Shown: one piece after another, positions 45,287 through 54,175 of the stretch
How positions within the stretch are numbered: the stretch's first letter is position 1
How the letters are laid out: each line of letters starts with the position of its first letter
Assembly: GCF_002237595.1 (NCBI RefSeq)
Contig: NZ_CP022529.1
Span: 5,486,001-5,550,000, forward strand
DNA length: 64,000 nucleotides
Source: Labrenzia sp. VG12
Lineage (GTDB): Bacteria > Pseudomonadota > Alphaproteobacteria > Rhizobiales > Stappiaceae
Direction: 5' to 3'
Notes under the pieces: generated by a model
Databases searched by the model: none
What the model saw: the letters and a program-made list of their open reading frames with translations, nothing else
What the model was told of the DNA's origin: nothing
Program-made: the position numbers and the translations under genes

Positions 45287-46696
45287 ATGACGACAAGAAA
45301 ATCTTCAGAACGCTCCGGCCGCGGCAACGGTCCGGGACGCGACAAGCGTGCTCCGGGCAAGCGCCGGCCCGCTTCAGGTGCCGCCTATAACGCAGACGAC
45401 AGGAAGTCCGGTCCCAGGAAGACGGGTTTCAAGAAGCCGGGGCCGAAAACCTCCGGACCGAAGCCCGCGGCTGTGCGGGCTCAGGAAGGCACTGACGAAC
45501 GCGGTGAGCGTATTGCCAAGGTGATGGCACGGGCAGGGCTTTGCTCCCGCCGTGAGGCCGAAACCTGGATCGAGAACGGCCGCGTCCAGCTGAATGGCAA
45601 GCTGTTGACCACACCGGCCGTGACCGTGACGGCTGAGGACAAGGTTCTGGTCGACGGCGAGCCGCTGCCGATGCGTGAGCGCACGCGCCTGTGGCTCTAT
45701 CACAAGCCCCGTGGCCTGGTGACCACCAACAAGGACCCGGAAGGCCGTCCGACCGTGTTCGACCGCTTGCCGGACGACCTGCCGCGCGTGCTGACCGTCG
45801 GCCGGCTCGACATCAACACCGAAGGCCTGCTTCTTCTGACCAATGACGGCGGCCTCGCCCGCGTTCTGGAACTGCCTGCAACAGGCTGGCTGCGCCGCTA
45901 CCGCGTGCGCGCCTTCGGCAAGGTGACCCAGGCGGATCTCGATGGCCTGAAGGATGGGGTTGCCATTGATGGTGTGCTCTACGGGGCCATCGAGGCCACC
46001 CTCGACAAGGAACAGGGCGACAATGTCTGGATGACGGTCGGCCTGCGCGAAGGCAAGAACCGCGAAGTCAAGCGGGTGCTGGAGCATCTGGGCCTGGCGG
46101 TAAACCGCCTGATCCGGCTCTCCTATGGGCCTTTCCAGTTGATGGACCTGCCGGAAAACGATGTCCGCGAGATCCGCGGCCGGGTGCTGCGTGACCAGTT
46201 GGGTGAAACCCTTGCCGAAGAGGCCGGAGCGGATTTCGATGCCCCGATCTTTCATACGCCGAAGCAGGAGCCGGAGAAGAAATCCGGCGGCGCCAAGCGT
46301 GGCGGCCGGGCCGGTGAGCGCCGCGAAGGGACACAGGGCAAGTGGCTGACCGCGCGGGAAGGCCAGAGCGAAACCGACCGGCGCAAGGCAGCCAAGGCCG
46401 AGCGCTCCGAACGCAAGCAGGACCGGAGCAAGGGACCTTCGCAAGGCCCTCGCAAGAACAGCGGTCCGCGCCAGGAAAAGGTCTCGCCGCGTTCCCGATT
46501 TCGCATGACGTCCGAGCCGAGGCCGCGCAAGGATTTTGGTGAGGAACAGCGGACGCCGCCCCCGCGCCGGATCTGGAGCGAGGACGGGCTTGTCGATGAC
46601 AAGCAGCAGGAGACACGCACCGGGCGCGACAAACGTGATCGGAACGGCCCACCCAAGGGTGGTCGCGGCCCGCGTGACGGTGGAGACCGTTCGTGA
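45287..46696 (+). CDS. S4-domain 23S rRNA pseudouridine synthase (RluB/RsuA family)
   Basis: The 469-residue protein starts with a basic extension, then an S4 RNA-binding domain (ERIAKVMARAGLCSRREAE) and the RsuA/RluB catalytic core with VGRLDINTEGLLLLTNDG, whose Asp is the nucleophile, and GLREGKNREVKRVLEHLGL. A long Arg/Lys/Gly-rich tail follows (about residues 320-469), typical of alphaproteobacterial members. The stop overlaps the GTG of rsmD, implying coupling of two rRNA-modifying enzymes. Confidence 0.94.
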   Translation: MTTRKSSERSGRGNGPGRDKRAPGKRRPASGAAYNADDRKSGPRKTGFKKPGPKTSGPKPAAVRAQEGTDERGERIAKVMARAGLCSRREAETWIENGRVQLNGKLLTTPAVTVTAEDKVLVDGEPLPMRERTRLWLYHKPRGLVTTNKDPEGRPTVFDRLPDDLPRVLTVGRLDINTEGLLLLTNDGGLARVLELPATGWLRRYRVRAFGKVTQADLDGLKDGVAIDGVLYGAIEATLDKEQGDNVWMTVGLREGKNREVKRVLEHLGLAVNRLIRLSYGPFQLMDLPENDVREIRGRVLRDQLGETLAEEAGADFDAPIFHTPKQEPEKKSGGAKRGGRAGERREGTQGKWLTAREGQSETDRRKAAKAERSERKQDRSKGPSQGPRKNSGPRQEKVSPRSRFRMTSEPRPRKDFGEEQRTPPPRRIWSEDGLVDDKQQETRTGRDKRDRNGPPKGGRGPRDGGDRS

Positions 46697-47250
46697 GGAT
46701 CGTTGCCGGGCGCTTCAAGGGCACGGCGCTGGCAGCGCCAAGGTCCCAGGGCACCCGGCCAACCAGCGATCGTCTTCGCGAAACCATTTTCAACATTCTG
46801 GCGCACGGCCTTGAGACGGATCTGGACGGTGCCCGGGTTCTGGACCTCTTCGCCGGTACGGGCGCGCTCGGTTTTGAGGCGATCAGCCGTGGTGCGAACC
46901 ATTGCACATTCATTGAAGAAGGTGCGGAAGCACGCGGCGTGATCCGCCGCAACATGGAAACGCTCGGCCTGAACGGCGCGGCGAAAATCTTTCGACGGGA
47001 TGCCACCCGTCTCGGCGCAACAGGCACCATCGCACCCTTTGATATCGTTTTTGCCGATCCGCCCTATGACAAGGGGCTCGGTGAAAAAGCGCTTGTCTCC
47101 GCGGGCGCGGGCGGCTGGCTCAAACCCGGAGCTGTCTGTGTTCTGGAAGAAAGGTCTTCTGCCGACATAGACCAGCCCGACGGTTTTGAACTCCTCGACC
47201 GGCGTCAGGCCGGTGACAGCCAGGTGCTGTTCCTCCGCTATATGGGCTGA
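46693..47250 (+). CDS. rsmD: 16S rRNA (guanine(966)-N2)-methyltransferase RsmD
   Basis: The 185-residue enzyme has MRIVAGRFKG, RPTSDRLRETIFNIL, the SAM-binding VLDLFAGTGALGFEA and the catalytic DPPY in IVFADPPYDKG. It starts at a GTG that overlaps the upstream stop (GTGA). It methylates G966 of 16S rRNA and is paired with the pseudouridine synthase. Confidence 0.96.
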   Translation: MRIVAGRFKGTALAAPRSQGTRPTSDRLRETIFNILAHGLETDLDGARVLDLFAGTGALGFEAISRGANHCTFIEEGAEARGVIRRNMETLGLNGAAKIFRRDATRLGATGTIAPFDIVFADPPYDKGLGEKALVSAGAGGWLKPGAVCVLEERSSADIDQPDGFELLDRRQAGDSQVLFLRYMG

Positions 47251-47257
47251 ACCGGGG

Positions 47258-48118
47258 TCAGGCGCCGCCGGGCATCATGATGTAAACAGTTGTCTTGGCG
47301 GGCAGGGTCGAACGGCTGACGGTGACCGATGACGCCGGGGCTTGCACAATGTCGTATCCCGCTTCCTCGGACCGCTTCGTGAAGGCCGGCAGCGCACCTG
47401 CGAAATGGAAATGCATCGGGATGATCATGGCCGGACCGATATTGGCCAGCACATCCATCAGGCTGTCGAGCCGCAAGGTCGAGGAATTGTCGATGGCTGC
47501 GAACACCACATCGATCTGACCGAGCCGTGTGAGATCTTCCTTTGTCAGCCGGTGATGCAGGTGGCCGAGATGGGCCATGCATAAATCCGCAACTTCAAAG
47601 ATGAAGATGGAATTTCCCAGGCGCCGGTTTTCGCCGTCCCAGCCCCGAATGTTGGTCTGGATGTTGCGGATCCGCACGTCACCGACCGTCAGGTCGTGAT
47701 CCATGGGGCCGCCTTTCGGGTTCCAGCCATAAAGCAGATGTTCGATATTCGGATCCGGGTTCAGGGAATAGTGTGTGCTGTGTGCACCGTTCATGGTCAC
47801 AACGGTTGGCGGCAGGAACGGGCGATGGATGTCGTTGTAATCCGTTGCGATCCGCACGCCCTTGGGCGTCTCGAGTTCAAAGGTTGAATGTCCGATATAC
47901 CGGATCTGGACGTTCCCCTCCGCAATGGAAGCTTTCCAGACGCGGGCTTCCCCGGCAGGTGCTTGAATATAGGGAGCCTTGGCGACCAGCTGGCAAATCG
48001 CATGGGCCGGGACCAGCGTTGCAGCTAGCAGTGAGAGGGCTGCCGAGCCAACGGTCATACCGATACGAAGCCGGAGCCAAACCAGCCCAAGAAAAGCGGA
48101 AAACAACGAAGCCATCAT
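47258..48118 (-). CDS. MBL-fold metal-dependent hydrolase (UlaG-like), membrane-anchored
   Basis: The 286-residue protein has a hydrophobic N-terminus (LRIGMTVGSAALSLLAATLVPAHA) and a metallo-beta-lactamase fold: IRYIGHSTFELETPKGVRIATDY, MNGAHSTHYSLNP in place of the HxHxDH box, MAHLGHLHHRL and IPMHFHFAGAL. The altered metal site makes activity uncertain. Two adjacent ATG codons (48118 and 48115) start it. It is convergent with rsmD. Confidence 0.82.
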   Translation of the reverse strand: MMASLFSAFLGLVWLRLRIGMTVGSAALSLLAATLVPAHAICQLVAKAPYIQAPAGEARVWKASIAEGNVQIRYIGHSTFELETPKGVRIATDYNDIHRPFLPPTVVTMNGAHSTHYSLNPDPNIEHLLYGWNPKGGPMDHDLTVGDVRIRNIQTNIRGWDGENRRLGNSIFIFEVADLCMAHLGHLHHRLTKEDLTRLGQIDVVFAAIDNSSTLRLDSLMDVLANIGPAMIIPMHFHFAGALPAFTKRSEEAGYDIVQAPASSVTVSRSTLPAKTTVYIMMPGGA

Positions 48119-48206
48119 GCGCCACCCGTGTCCGGAACCTTTGGAATAAGGGTAGGGGCCTGCGGGGCGCAGGCAAGCTCGAAGCCGAACATGTTTGTGA
48201 TTTGCC

Positions 48207-48253
48207 AAAAGAAAAGGCAACCGGCTTGCGCAGATCCTGCGAAGGCGGTTGCC
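48207..48253 (-). terminator. Rho-independent terminator of the 112-residue orphan gene
   Basis: GGCAACCG (48216-48223) pairs with CGGTTGCC (48246-48253), and inner bases CTTGCGCAG and CTGCGAAG extend the stem. On the complementary strand it is followed by TTTTCTTTT. It lies about 47 bases past the gene's stop. Confidence 0.8.
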
Positions 48254-48299
48254 AGAGGTGGGGGCGGGTGGGAGGAAGGACCAGCCCCGGATTGGAGGT

Positions 48300-48638
48300 T
48301 CAAATGACGTGGAGGCTGACTGAGGCCTTGCTCCCCTTGTGACGAATATCCTTGTCCAGTTCGGACGGCAGGCCGTTGGCTGCCTGCCGGTGGATCAGAT
48401 CACCTGCATGCCCGGCTTCCGTGATGAGCGCGTGCCGGCTGCAAAGACCTGCGAGCGCCAGACCCAGGCGGCGGAAATGAGCGCGGCGGTAACAGTAGAC
48501 CGCGAGCGCCGCACGCTGGTGCTCTGGCAACTGACTGCCGAGTTCGGCAACGGCGTTGACCGTTGTGGACAGCAAACGCCTCAACAAATCGTCCGAAACG
48601 GGGCATGTTTCCAAATCTGTTGAACCGGCAGGCCGCAT
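48300..48638 (-). CDS. Small protein of unknown function
   Basis: This 112-residue protein looks mostly helical (LLRRLLSTTVNAVAELGSQL, ALAVYCYRRAHFRRLGLALAGL). I recognise no family. It is supported by GGAG 9 bases before the ATG, by a matched terminator, and by an AT-rich upstream region holding a perfect inverted repeat and a CtrA-type motif. It may be a small regulator, but that is not shown. Confidence 0.68.
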   Translation of the reverse strand: MRPAGSTDLETCPVSDDLLRRLLSTTVNAVAELGSQLPEHQRAALAVYCYRRAHFRRLGLALAGLCSRHALITEAGHAGDLIHRQAANGLPSELDKDIRHKGSKASVSLHVI

Positions 48639-48656
48639 CGCTTTTCTCCAAATAAC

Positions 48657-48685
48657 TTAAGAAAATTATTTGGGAGTTTTCTTAA
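48657..48685. promoter_or_regulatory. Inverted repeat before the small orphan gene
   Basis: TTAAGAAAA (48657-48665) and TTTTCTTAA (48677-48685) are exact complements with an 11-base centre, starting 19 bases before the start codon. The surroundings are AT-rich compared with the GC-rich neighbours. It could be an operator. Confidence 0.5.
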
Positions 48686-48696
48686 TGTTTTATTAA
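48682..48696. promoter_or_regulatory. CtrA-type binding motif before the small orphan gene
   Basis: TTAA-TGTTTTA-TTAA fits TTAA-N7-TTAA and overlaps the right arm of the inverted repeat. In an AT-rich stretch it could arise by chance. Confidence 0.4.
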
Positions 48697-48753
48697 AAGC
48701 GAAGTTTGACCCAATAAATACGGTTTATCTGGTGAATTGTGCGGATGTTGCTT

Positions 48754-49605
48754 TCAAGTAACTTCCATTGACTCTTTTGTCAGTTTTGTCAGATGTTCCC
48801 GTGTTACTGCTCTCAGGGACTCCGCCCGCGCGAGAATGCTCTCCGCTTTCATGAAATCCAGCACCCGGATCGGGTCATGCGGCGGATGAATCAGAATATC
48901 CGGTTGTTCCATCTTGAGTTTTTGCTTGGTGATCGTCTGCATCAGGATCTGCGACGAGCCAAAAAGCGAGTCCAGAATGGCAACGTCATCCTTGTCGTCC
49001 CTGGGGACAGGTGCGCCGACCACATCAACCGCGATCACGATGTCACAATCCGCGCGCAGGCCGTCAAAGGGCAGTGGATTGACGATGCCGCCATCGACCA
49101 GGAAGCGGCCCTGGTGCTGCACCGGACGGAAAACTGCAGGCATTGCAATGGAAGCGGCGAGAGCTGGAAGAATCGGTCCGCTGTCGAAGACAACTTCCTC
49201 ACAGCCATAAAAGTCCGTGGCATGCATGCGCAGTGGAATATCTATGTCTTCGAACCGTTCCGACAGATAGTCGCCGATGAACACGTCCAGGACACGCTGC
49301 GGGTCGAACTGGACCGGCGTGGACCGGAAGACGTCGCTGAAGCGCTTCGGCCGGAGTTGCCAGAGGCGGGACAGAACGCTGTTTCGGTCTGCAAACAGGG
49401 CTCTTGTTATGTCGCGGATTTCCTCACCGCTGTGCCCATTGCCATAGACCGCTCCCATGATGGCGCCGATGGACGTGCCGGCGATGCGCGCCGGTCTCAG
49501 GCCGAGATCGTCAAAGGCCTCCAGAACCGGGATATGGGCGAGCCCACGGGCGCCGCCGCCGCCAAGAGCAAGACCGATGCGAGGAGAAGGGGAGGAGGTG
49601 AGCAT
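48754..49605 (-). CDS. Patatin-like phospholipase (RssA/NTE type)
   Basis: The 283-residue protein has the patatin fold: glycine-rich oxyanion loop LALGGGGARGLAHIPVL, nucleophile elbow AGTSIGAIMGAVYG, and the catalytic Asp in FLVDGGIVNPLPF. AAGGGAA about 7 bases upstream supports the ATG at 49605; the frame is open to 49707. It lies downstream of the GGDEF-EAL gene. It probably hydrolyses phospholipids or lysophospholipids. Confidence 0.9.
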   Translation of the reverse strand: MLTSSPSPRIGLALGGGGARGLAHIPVLEAFDDLGLRPARIAGTSIGAIMGAVYGNGHSGEEIRDITRALFADRNSVLSRLWQLRPKRFSDVFRSTPVQFDPQRVLDVFIGDYLSERFEDIDIPLRMHATDFYGCEEVVFDSGPILPALAASIAMPAVFRPVQHQGRFLVDGGIVNPLPFDGLRADCDIVIAVDVVGAPVPRDDKDDVAILDSLFGSSQILMQTITKQKLKMEQPDILIHPPHDPIRVLDFMKAESILARAESLRAVTREHLTKLTKESMEVT

Positions 49606-49733
49606 GTCGCGTTTCCCTTGGTGAACACTGTTCACTTTATTTAAGGGGCCGCGTCTTCTATTCCAAGGCTGAGTGGAAAAAAACTTCAAGGACCGGGCCA
49701 GAAGCAAATTTGCGTCTCGCGATTGGCTTGACG

Positions 49734-52700
49734 TCAGACCACGAAATACAGGTCGTCAGCAGATTCAGACATCCAGTCGGTTGCCTGATCAAAAGGCATT
49801 GGCCGGGCGATCAGGTAACCCTGGATCGAGAAATCGCCCATCATGCGCAGCCGGTCATATTGCGCTTCGGTCTCCACGCCTTCGCAGACAACGCCGATAT
49901 TCAGCGAACGCGCCAGGTGAACCAGCTGGTTGACCACGATTTCCTTCTTCTGATCGCTCAGCATCTGCTTGGTGAAGGACCGGTCGACCTTAAGGCCGTT
50001 GATCGGCAAATCGGTTACATGGGAGAGGGACGCATAACCTGTACCGAAATCGTCAAGTTCGACATGGACACCAAGGTCGTAAAGGGTCTTCAGGATCGAC
50101 AGGTGTCCGGATCTCGTGTCGTTCAGGAAGACCGATTCCAGAACCTCGGCAGTGATCTTCTCCGGCCCGATGTCATATTTCTCCATGCCCGCCCTGAAAT
50201 GGTCCAGCAGCTTTCCGGAGGCCAGGTGTGCCGGCGAAATGTTGATGGAGACCCGGCCGAAATTCAGCCCGCTGTCGAGCCAGGCACGTGCAGCGGCAAG
50301 GGCCTTGTCGATCACGATTTCACCGACGATCGGTGCCAGGCCGCATTTCTCGACCACAGGCAGGAATTCGCCCGGTGAAACGGTGCCGCGTTCGGGATGT
50401 TGCCAGCGTATCAGTGCCTCGACCCCGGTCACTGCCTGGGACCGCAGATTGACCTGGGGCTGAAAGACCAGGAAGAATTCGTCATTGGTGACGGCTTCTT
50501 TCAGCTCGCGCTCGATCCTGGCTTCCGCCTCGCTGTCGGCGCGCATGTCGGGCTTGAAGAACGTGTAGCGGTCCTTGCCGTTGGCTTTCGATTGGTAGAG
50601 CGCCAGATCCGCGTTGACCAGAAGCGTGTCGAAATCCGCACCGTCATCGGGACAAAGAGCGATCCCCATGCTGACCGTTGGCCAGAACCGGTTGCCGTTG
50701 TAGTCCATGGGCTGGCGCATCAGCCGCCGGGCGCGCTCGCACAACTCGTTTGGATCGGCAACGCCGTCCTCGGCAAGGATCACGAATTCATCACCGCCCC
50801 AGCGATAGGCGGTGCCCAGGCCCCGGCAGACTTCTCGAAGCCGCCGGCCGGTCTCTTCCAGGCAATGGTCGCCCGCCTGGTGGCCAAGCGTGTCGTTGAC
50901 GCGCTTGAAGCCATCCATGTCGACATGGACGAGAAACGCCGGTTTGTCTTCGCTTTCAAACCGCATCTTGGCATCGCGCTGGCAGCCTGCGCGATTGGAC
51001 AGTTTGGTGAGCGGGTCGAAATAGGCAAGGCGTTCCGCCCGGACCTTGGCTTCCCGGGTCTCGTTTTCACGCTGCACCCGTTCGGAAACATCGTTGGCGA
51101 TGGCCACGATCAGATCACGGTCCCGGTCCTTGATCATCTGGACCCTCAGGTCGACCGGATACTCGGTGCCGTCCTTGCGCCGGTGCATGCTTTCCACCGA
51201 AAGGCTGACCTCGACGCCATTGAGGAGAGGGGTCATGTGGCTGCGCACCGTTTCCAGGTCATAGATCGGATCGATGTCCCAGATGCGGTGGCTCTTCAGT
51301 TCTTCGAGCGTGTAACCGAGATTGCTGAGCGCGCACTGGTTGGCGTGCTCGATGTGAAAGGTGCTGGCATCCAGGATGTAGATCTCGTTAAGCGACGATT
51401 CCAGAATGCTCGCCAGCAGATGATTGCGCTGTTCGGCCTGACGGCGGTCAGTGATGTCATGCACGATGCCCACTACCTTGGACGCCTTGCCGTCCGCGCC
51501 GGCGGGAACATAACCGCGCAGGTGCAGGTACTTGTGGCTGCCGTCTTCCTGAATGAGCGTGTGTTCGACCTCGAACTCACCACAGGCCTCGATCGCATTG
51601 CGAACGACTCCCATCGCGGCGTGATGTTCATGGCTCGGGATGCGGGAGAAAATATGCTTCTGGATCTCGACCGCGGGCAGATCGGGACGGATCCCCATGA
51701 TGCGGAAGAATTCCTCCGATCCCCTGATCTGATTGGTCGACAGGTCACGCACCCAGCTGCCGACATTGGCGATGTGCTGGGCCTCGGTCAGCTGCAAGGC
51801 GCTTTCCTCAAGCTTGCGGGTATTGTCCAGAACCTCCGCTTCCAGGCGTAGACGGGTTCTATGGACAGAAGACTGAAGTCGGGACAAAAGTCGGAACACG
51901 ACGGCCCAGGCGACAAGCGCCAGTCCAATCCCTGCCATGAGGGACAGGACGGTTCCTTCAAGGAAGGTCCAGACGTTGCCAGTGATGTCCTTGACCAGGA
52001 TGAGGTGGACATCATGCGTATCGCTGACAACCGGGATCGGCAGATTGCGGACCATGAAAACGCTGCCGTCCTGGATCAGGAAACGGTTGAGCGTGGCCGT
52101 GTTTTTCCGTCCCGACAGTGCCGCATCGAGATCAAGGCCGCCTGAGGAATAGTCGCCAAGGGCGCGGTAGACGATCTTGGGTTCGCCGGATCCGTCTGCA
52201 CTTGTGATTTCACACAGTTTTACGATCTGGGCATTGACTGCGGAACTGGCAAGGGCAAGCGACTGTTCGATGTTGATGGCAAGTTTCAGGTACCCGATCA
52301 GCATTCCGTCTGCGATCCAGGGGCGGAGCACGCTGACAACAAATTCGTTTTTGGGGCCCAGCTCGATCGTGTTCGACTGGTGGAGCGGGCCGGCTGCGAG
52401 ATCGGCCGGAATGTCTTCCTGCAGCGATGCCGCTTCCGAGTGTCCGCTTGCTTTGTAGACCAGTTCCTGGTCTGCCGCATAAATGGCAAGCTCGGCGATG
52501 TTGAGATCGGCAGCCTTGCGCACAAACACCCGGTCGGCGACCTGCTTGATCTGGTTCTGGTCTTTTGTGCGGATGGCGGTCAGAAGGTCTTCATTGGCGC
52601 TTACGGCGGCAACGGCCTGGTCCAGAACTTCAGAGCCGAGTTCGCGTTGATGCCATAACAGCCTCTCGGCGGTCTGCAGTGCGGCATCCTGCGGTTCCTG

Positions 52701-52922
52701 CAGACTTCTGTATTCCGAAATGATGTTTTGCAGGGTGAGTACGGCAACGGTCAGGCCAAGAAACGCCAGAAAAACCGCACGCAGCGGTTTCTCAAACCGT
52801 GTTTCGTCACCACACCATCTGTCGAGCAACCGGTCGAGCGCCGCGTTGAAGTCGCGCGGCTTCTGTCTGCCTTCTCGCCAGTCTTCCCGTTGCCTTGACC
52901 CTTGCTTTGCCACGCGTTGCAC
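49734..52922 (-). CDS. Membrane sensor with PAS, GGDEF and EAL domains
   Basis: The 1062-residue protein has a membrane helix (about 51-70), a periplasmic sensor region (about 75-320), a second helix (about 325-350), two PAS domains (about 370-480 and 500-615), a diguanylate cyclase domain with an intact GGDEF (about 708-712) and a phosphodiesterase domain with VEALIRWQHPERG (EAL about 835), DDFGTGYASLS and EGVET. Both halves look active, so it may make and break c-di-GMP. It starts at GTG 52922 with GGGGGAA ahead. Confidence 0.95.
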   Translation of the reverse strand: MQRVAKQGSRQREDWREGRQKPRDFNAALDRLLDRWCGDETRFEKPLRAVFLAFLGLTVAVLTLQNIISEYRSLQEPQDAALQTAERLLWHQRELGSEVLDQAVAAVSANEDLLTAIRTKDQNQIKQVADRVFVRKAADLNIAELAIYAADQELVYKASGHSEAASLQEDIPADLAAGPLHQSNTIELGPKNEFVVSVLRPWIADGMLIGYLKLAINIEQSLALASSAVNAQIVKLCEITSADGSGEPKIVYRALGDYSSGGLDLDAALSGRKNTATLNRFLIQDGSVFMVRNLPIPVVSDTHDVHLILVKDITGNVWTFLEGTVLSLMAGIGLALVAWAVVFRLLSRLQSSVHRTRLRLEAEVLDNTRKLEESALQLTEAQHIANVGSWVRDLSTNQIRGSEEFFRIMGIRPDLPAVEIQKHIFSRIPSHEHHAAMGVVRNAIEACGEFEVEHTLIQEDGSHKYLHLRGYVPAGADGKASKVVGIVHDITDRRQAEQRNHLLASILESSLNEIYILDASTFHIEHANQCALSNLGYTLEELKSHRIWDIDPIYDLETVRSHMTPLLNGVEVSLSVESMHRRKDGTEYPVDLRVQMIKDRDRDLIVAIANDVSERVQRENETREAKVRAERLAYFDPLTKLSNRAGCQRDAKMRFESEDKPAFLVHVDMDGFKRVNDTLGHQAGDHCLEETGRRLREVCRGLGTAYRWGGDEFVILAEDGVADPNELCERARRLMRQPMDYNGNRFWPTVSMGIALCPDDGADFDTLLVNADLALYQSKANGKDRYTFFKPDMRADSEAEARIERELKEAVTNDEFFLVFQPQVNLRSQAVTGVEALIRWQHPERGTVSPGEFLPVVEKCGLAPIVGEIVIDKALAAARAWLDSGLNFGRVSINISPAHLASGKLLDHFRAGMEKYDIGPEKITAEVLESVFLNDTRSGHLSILKTLYDLGVHVELDDFGTGYASLSHVTDLPINGLKVDRSFTKQMLSDQKKEIVVNQLVHLARSLNIGVVCEGVETEAQYDRLRMMGDFSIQGYLIARPMPFDQATDWMSESADDLYFVV

Positions 52923-53037
52923 CCGTTCCCCCGGCCAGCAGTCGCTGAACCCATCCGGCAGGAAACGTCCGCTGGTTTATGAGCCACCGGGCTTTCGTGT
53001 TTTACGCAAACGAGTACCGCCAATTTTCTCAATAGTG

Positions 53038-53085
53038 TTGAATGGTTAAATTGTATTGAATGGCTTTCTTAAATCTTATTAAGAA
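53038..53085. promoter_or_regulatory. AT-rich repeat cluster upstream of the GGDEF-EAL gene
   Basis: Two direct repeats TTGAATGG (53038-53045 and 53056-53063, 18 bp apart) are followed by an inverted repeat TTCTTAA (53066-53072) / TTAAGAA (53079-53085). It lies about 115-165 bases before the GGDEF-EAL start in an AT-rich gap of 260 bases. A regulatory role is only inferred. Confidence 0.4.
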
Positions 53086-53182
53086 TAGAAGCGTCTTTCG
53101 TCCCAAAATTTGTGCAGGACGCTTGGTAATCCCATTTTCGGATGGCGGAACTGAGATGAGTAAAGAAGTATTATTCTGGGTG

Positions 53183-54088
53183 TTAATTTCCAAAAAAGCG
53201 ATAAAGCGCCTCGAATGTTTCTTCCGGGGCTTCTTCCGGAAGAAAATGACCGGAGGGCAAGGCAAGGCCTTCTGCGTCCGGGCTCCAGGTCCGCCAGACG
53301 TCGAGTGGAGATTCGACGCTGTTCGCAATGCCTTTGTCTCCCCAAAGCACCAATGTTGGCACCTCGATCTGGTGGCCGAGGTCCAGTGACATCCGATCAT
53401 GTGCGTCATCGATATGGGCACCGGCCCTGTAATCTTCGCAGGTCGCCGCAATCCGGTCGGGATCGCAGAACCAGGCCCTGTTATGCGTCATGGCGTCGGA
53501 CGTGAAACACGTCAGGTCCTTCCCGGCGGTCCAGCTTCGCAGCGTATGTTCCAGAAACGGTATCGGCGAGGCGGCAATCATCTTGTCGGGAAACGGGGCA
53601 GGTTGGGCCAGGAACATCCAGTGATAGATCTTCAGGCCAAACTGCCGGTCCATCCTGTCCCAATAGGCGCTGGTCGGCAGGATATCGAGCACAGCGATGC
53701 GCTGGACCAGGCCGGGATGATCCAGAGCCATCCGGTAGGCGACGCGTCCGCCGCGGTCATGTCCAGCCAGCAAAAAACGCTCGTGTCCGAGGATGCGCAT
53801 CATTTCTGCCAGGGCGGTGGCCATGCTGCGTTTCGAATAGGCCGCGTGGTCATCCGAGAGCGGCGGCACCGAGGATTGGCCGTAACCTGGAAGATCGGCC
53901 GCAACAACCGTGAAATGCTCTGCAAGGCGCGGCGCAATCTTGTGCCAGCACACATGGGACTGGGGATAGCCGTGCAACAACAACAGGGGAGGGCCGGACC
54001 CGCCGGTCCGGCAAAACAGCCATTCGTCCTCGACTTCGACGGTGAGACTGTCGAAGCCCGGGAACAGGTCCGGCAAGTTGTTCCTCAA
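53183..54088 (-). CDS. Alpha/beta hydrolase, fluoroacetate dehalogenase-like
   Basis: The 301-residue protein has LLLLHGYPQSHVCWHKIAP, the nucleophile segment AGHDRGGRVAYRMALDHPG with D111 instead of Ser, VLDILPT with D135, and SGHFLPEEAP with H281. Halide- and carboxylate-binding residues of fluoroacetate dehalogenase also appear: R112, R115, H156-W157 and Y220, each one position beyond the numbering I recall for the Rhodopseudomonas enzyme. It starts at TTG 54088, with GGGGAG upstream, and begins LPDLFPGF like that family. Related epoxide hydrolases or other dehalogenases cannot be fully excluded. Confidence 0.85.
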   Translation of the reverse strand: MRNNLPDLFPGFDSLTVEVEDEWLFCRTGGSGPPLLLLHGYPQSHVCWHKIAPRLAEHFTVVAADLPGYGQSSVPPLSDDHAAYSKRSMATALAEMMRILGHERFLLAGHDRGGRVAYRMALDHPGLVQRIAVLDILPTSAYWDRMDRQFGLKIYHWMFLAQPAPFPDKMIAASPIPFLEHTLRSWTAGKDLTCFTSDAMTHNRAWFCDPDRIAATCEDYRAGAHIDDAHDRMSLDLGHQIEVPTLVLWGDKGIANSVESPLDVWRTWSPDAEGLALPSGHFLPEEAPEETFEALYRFFGN

Positions 54089-54175
54089 ATCTCTCTCCCC
54101 AACCCGTTGCGGAGAAAGACTAACTGCGGTTTTTGCCGTCTGCCAAGTGCATATTGTGAACTTGGCGCAGGAGCG

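Noticed and set aside
53046..53060. TTAA-N7-TGAA before the GGDEF-EAL gene
   Set aside because: One half-site mismatch and an AT-rich background make chance likely.
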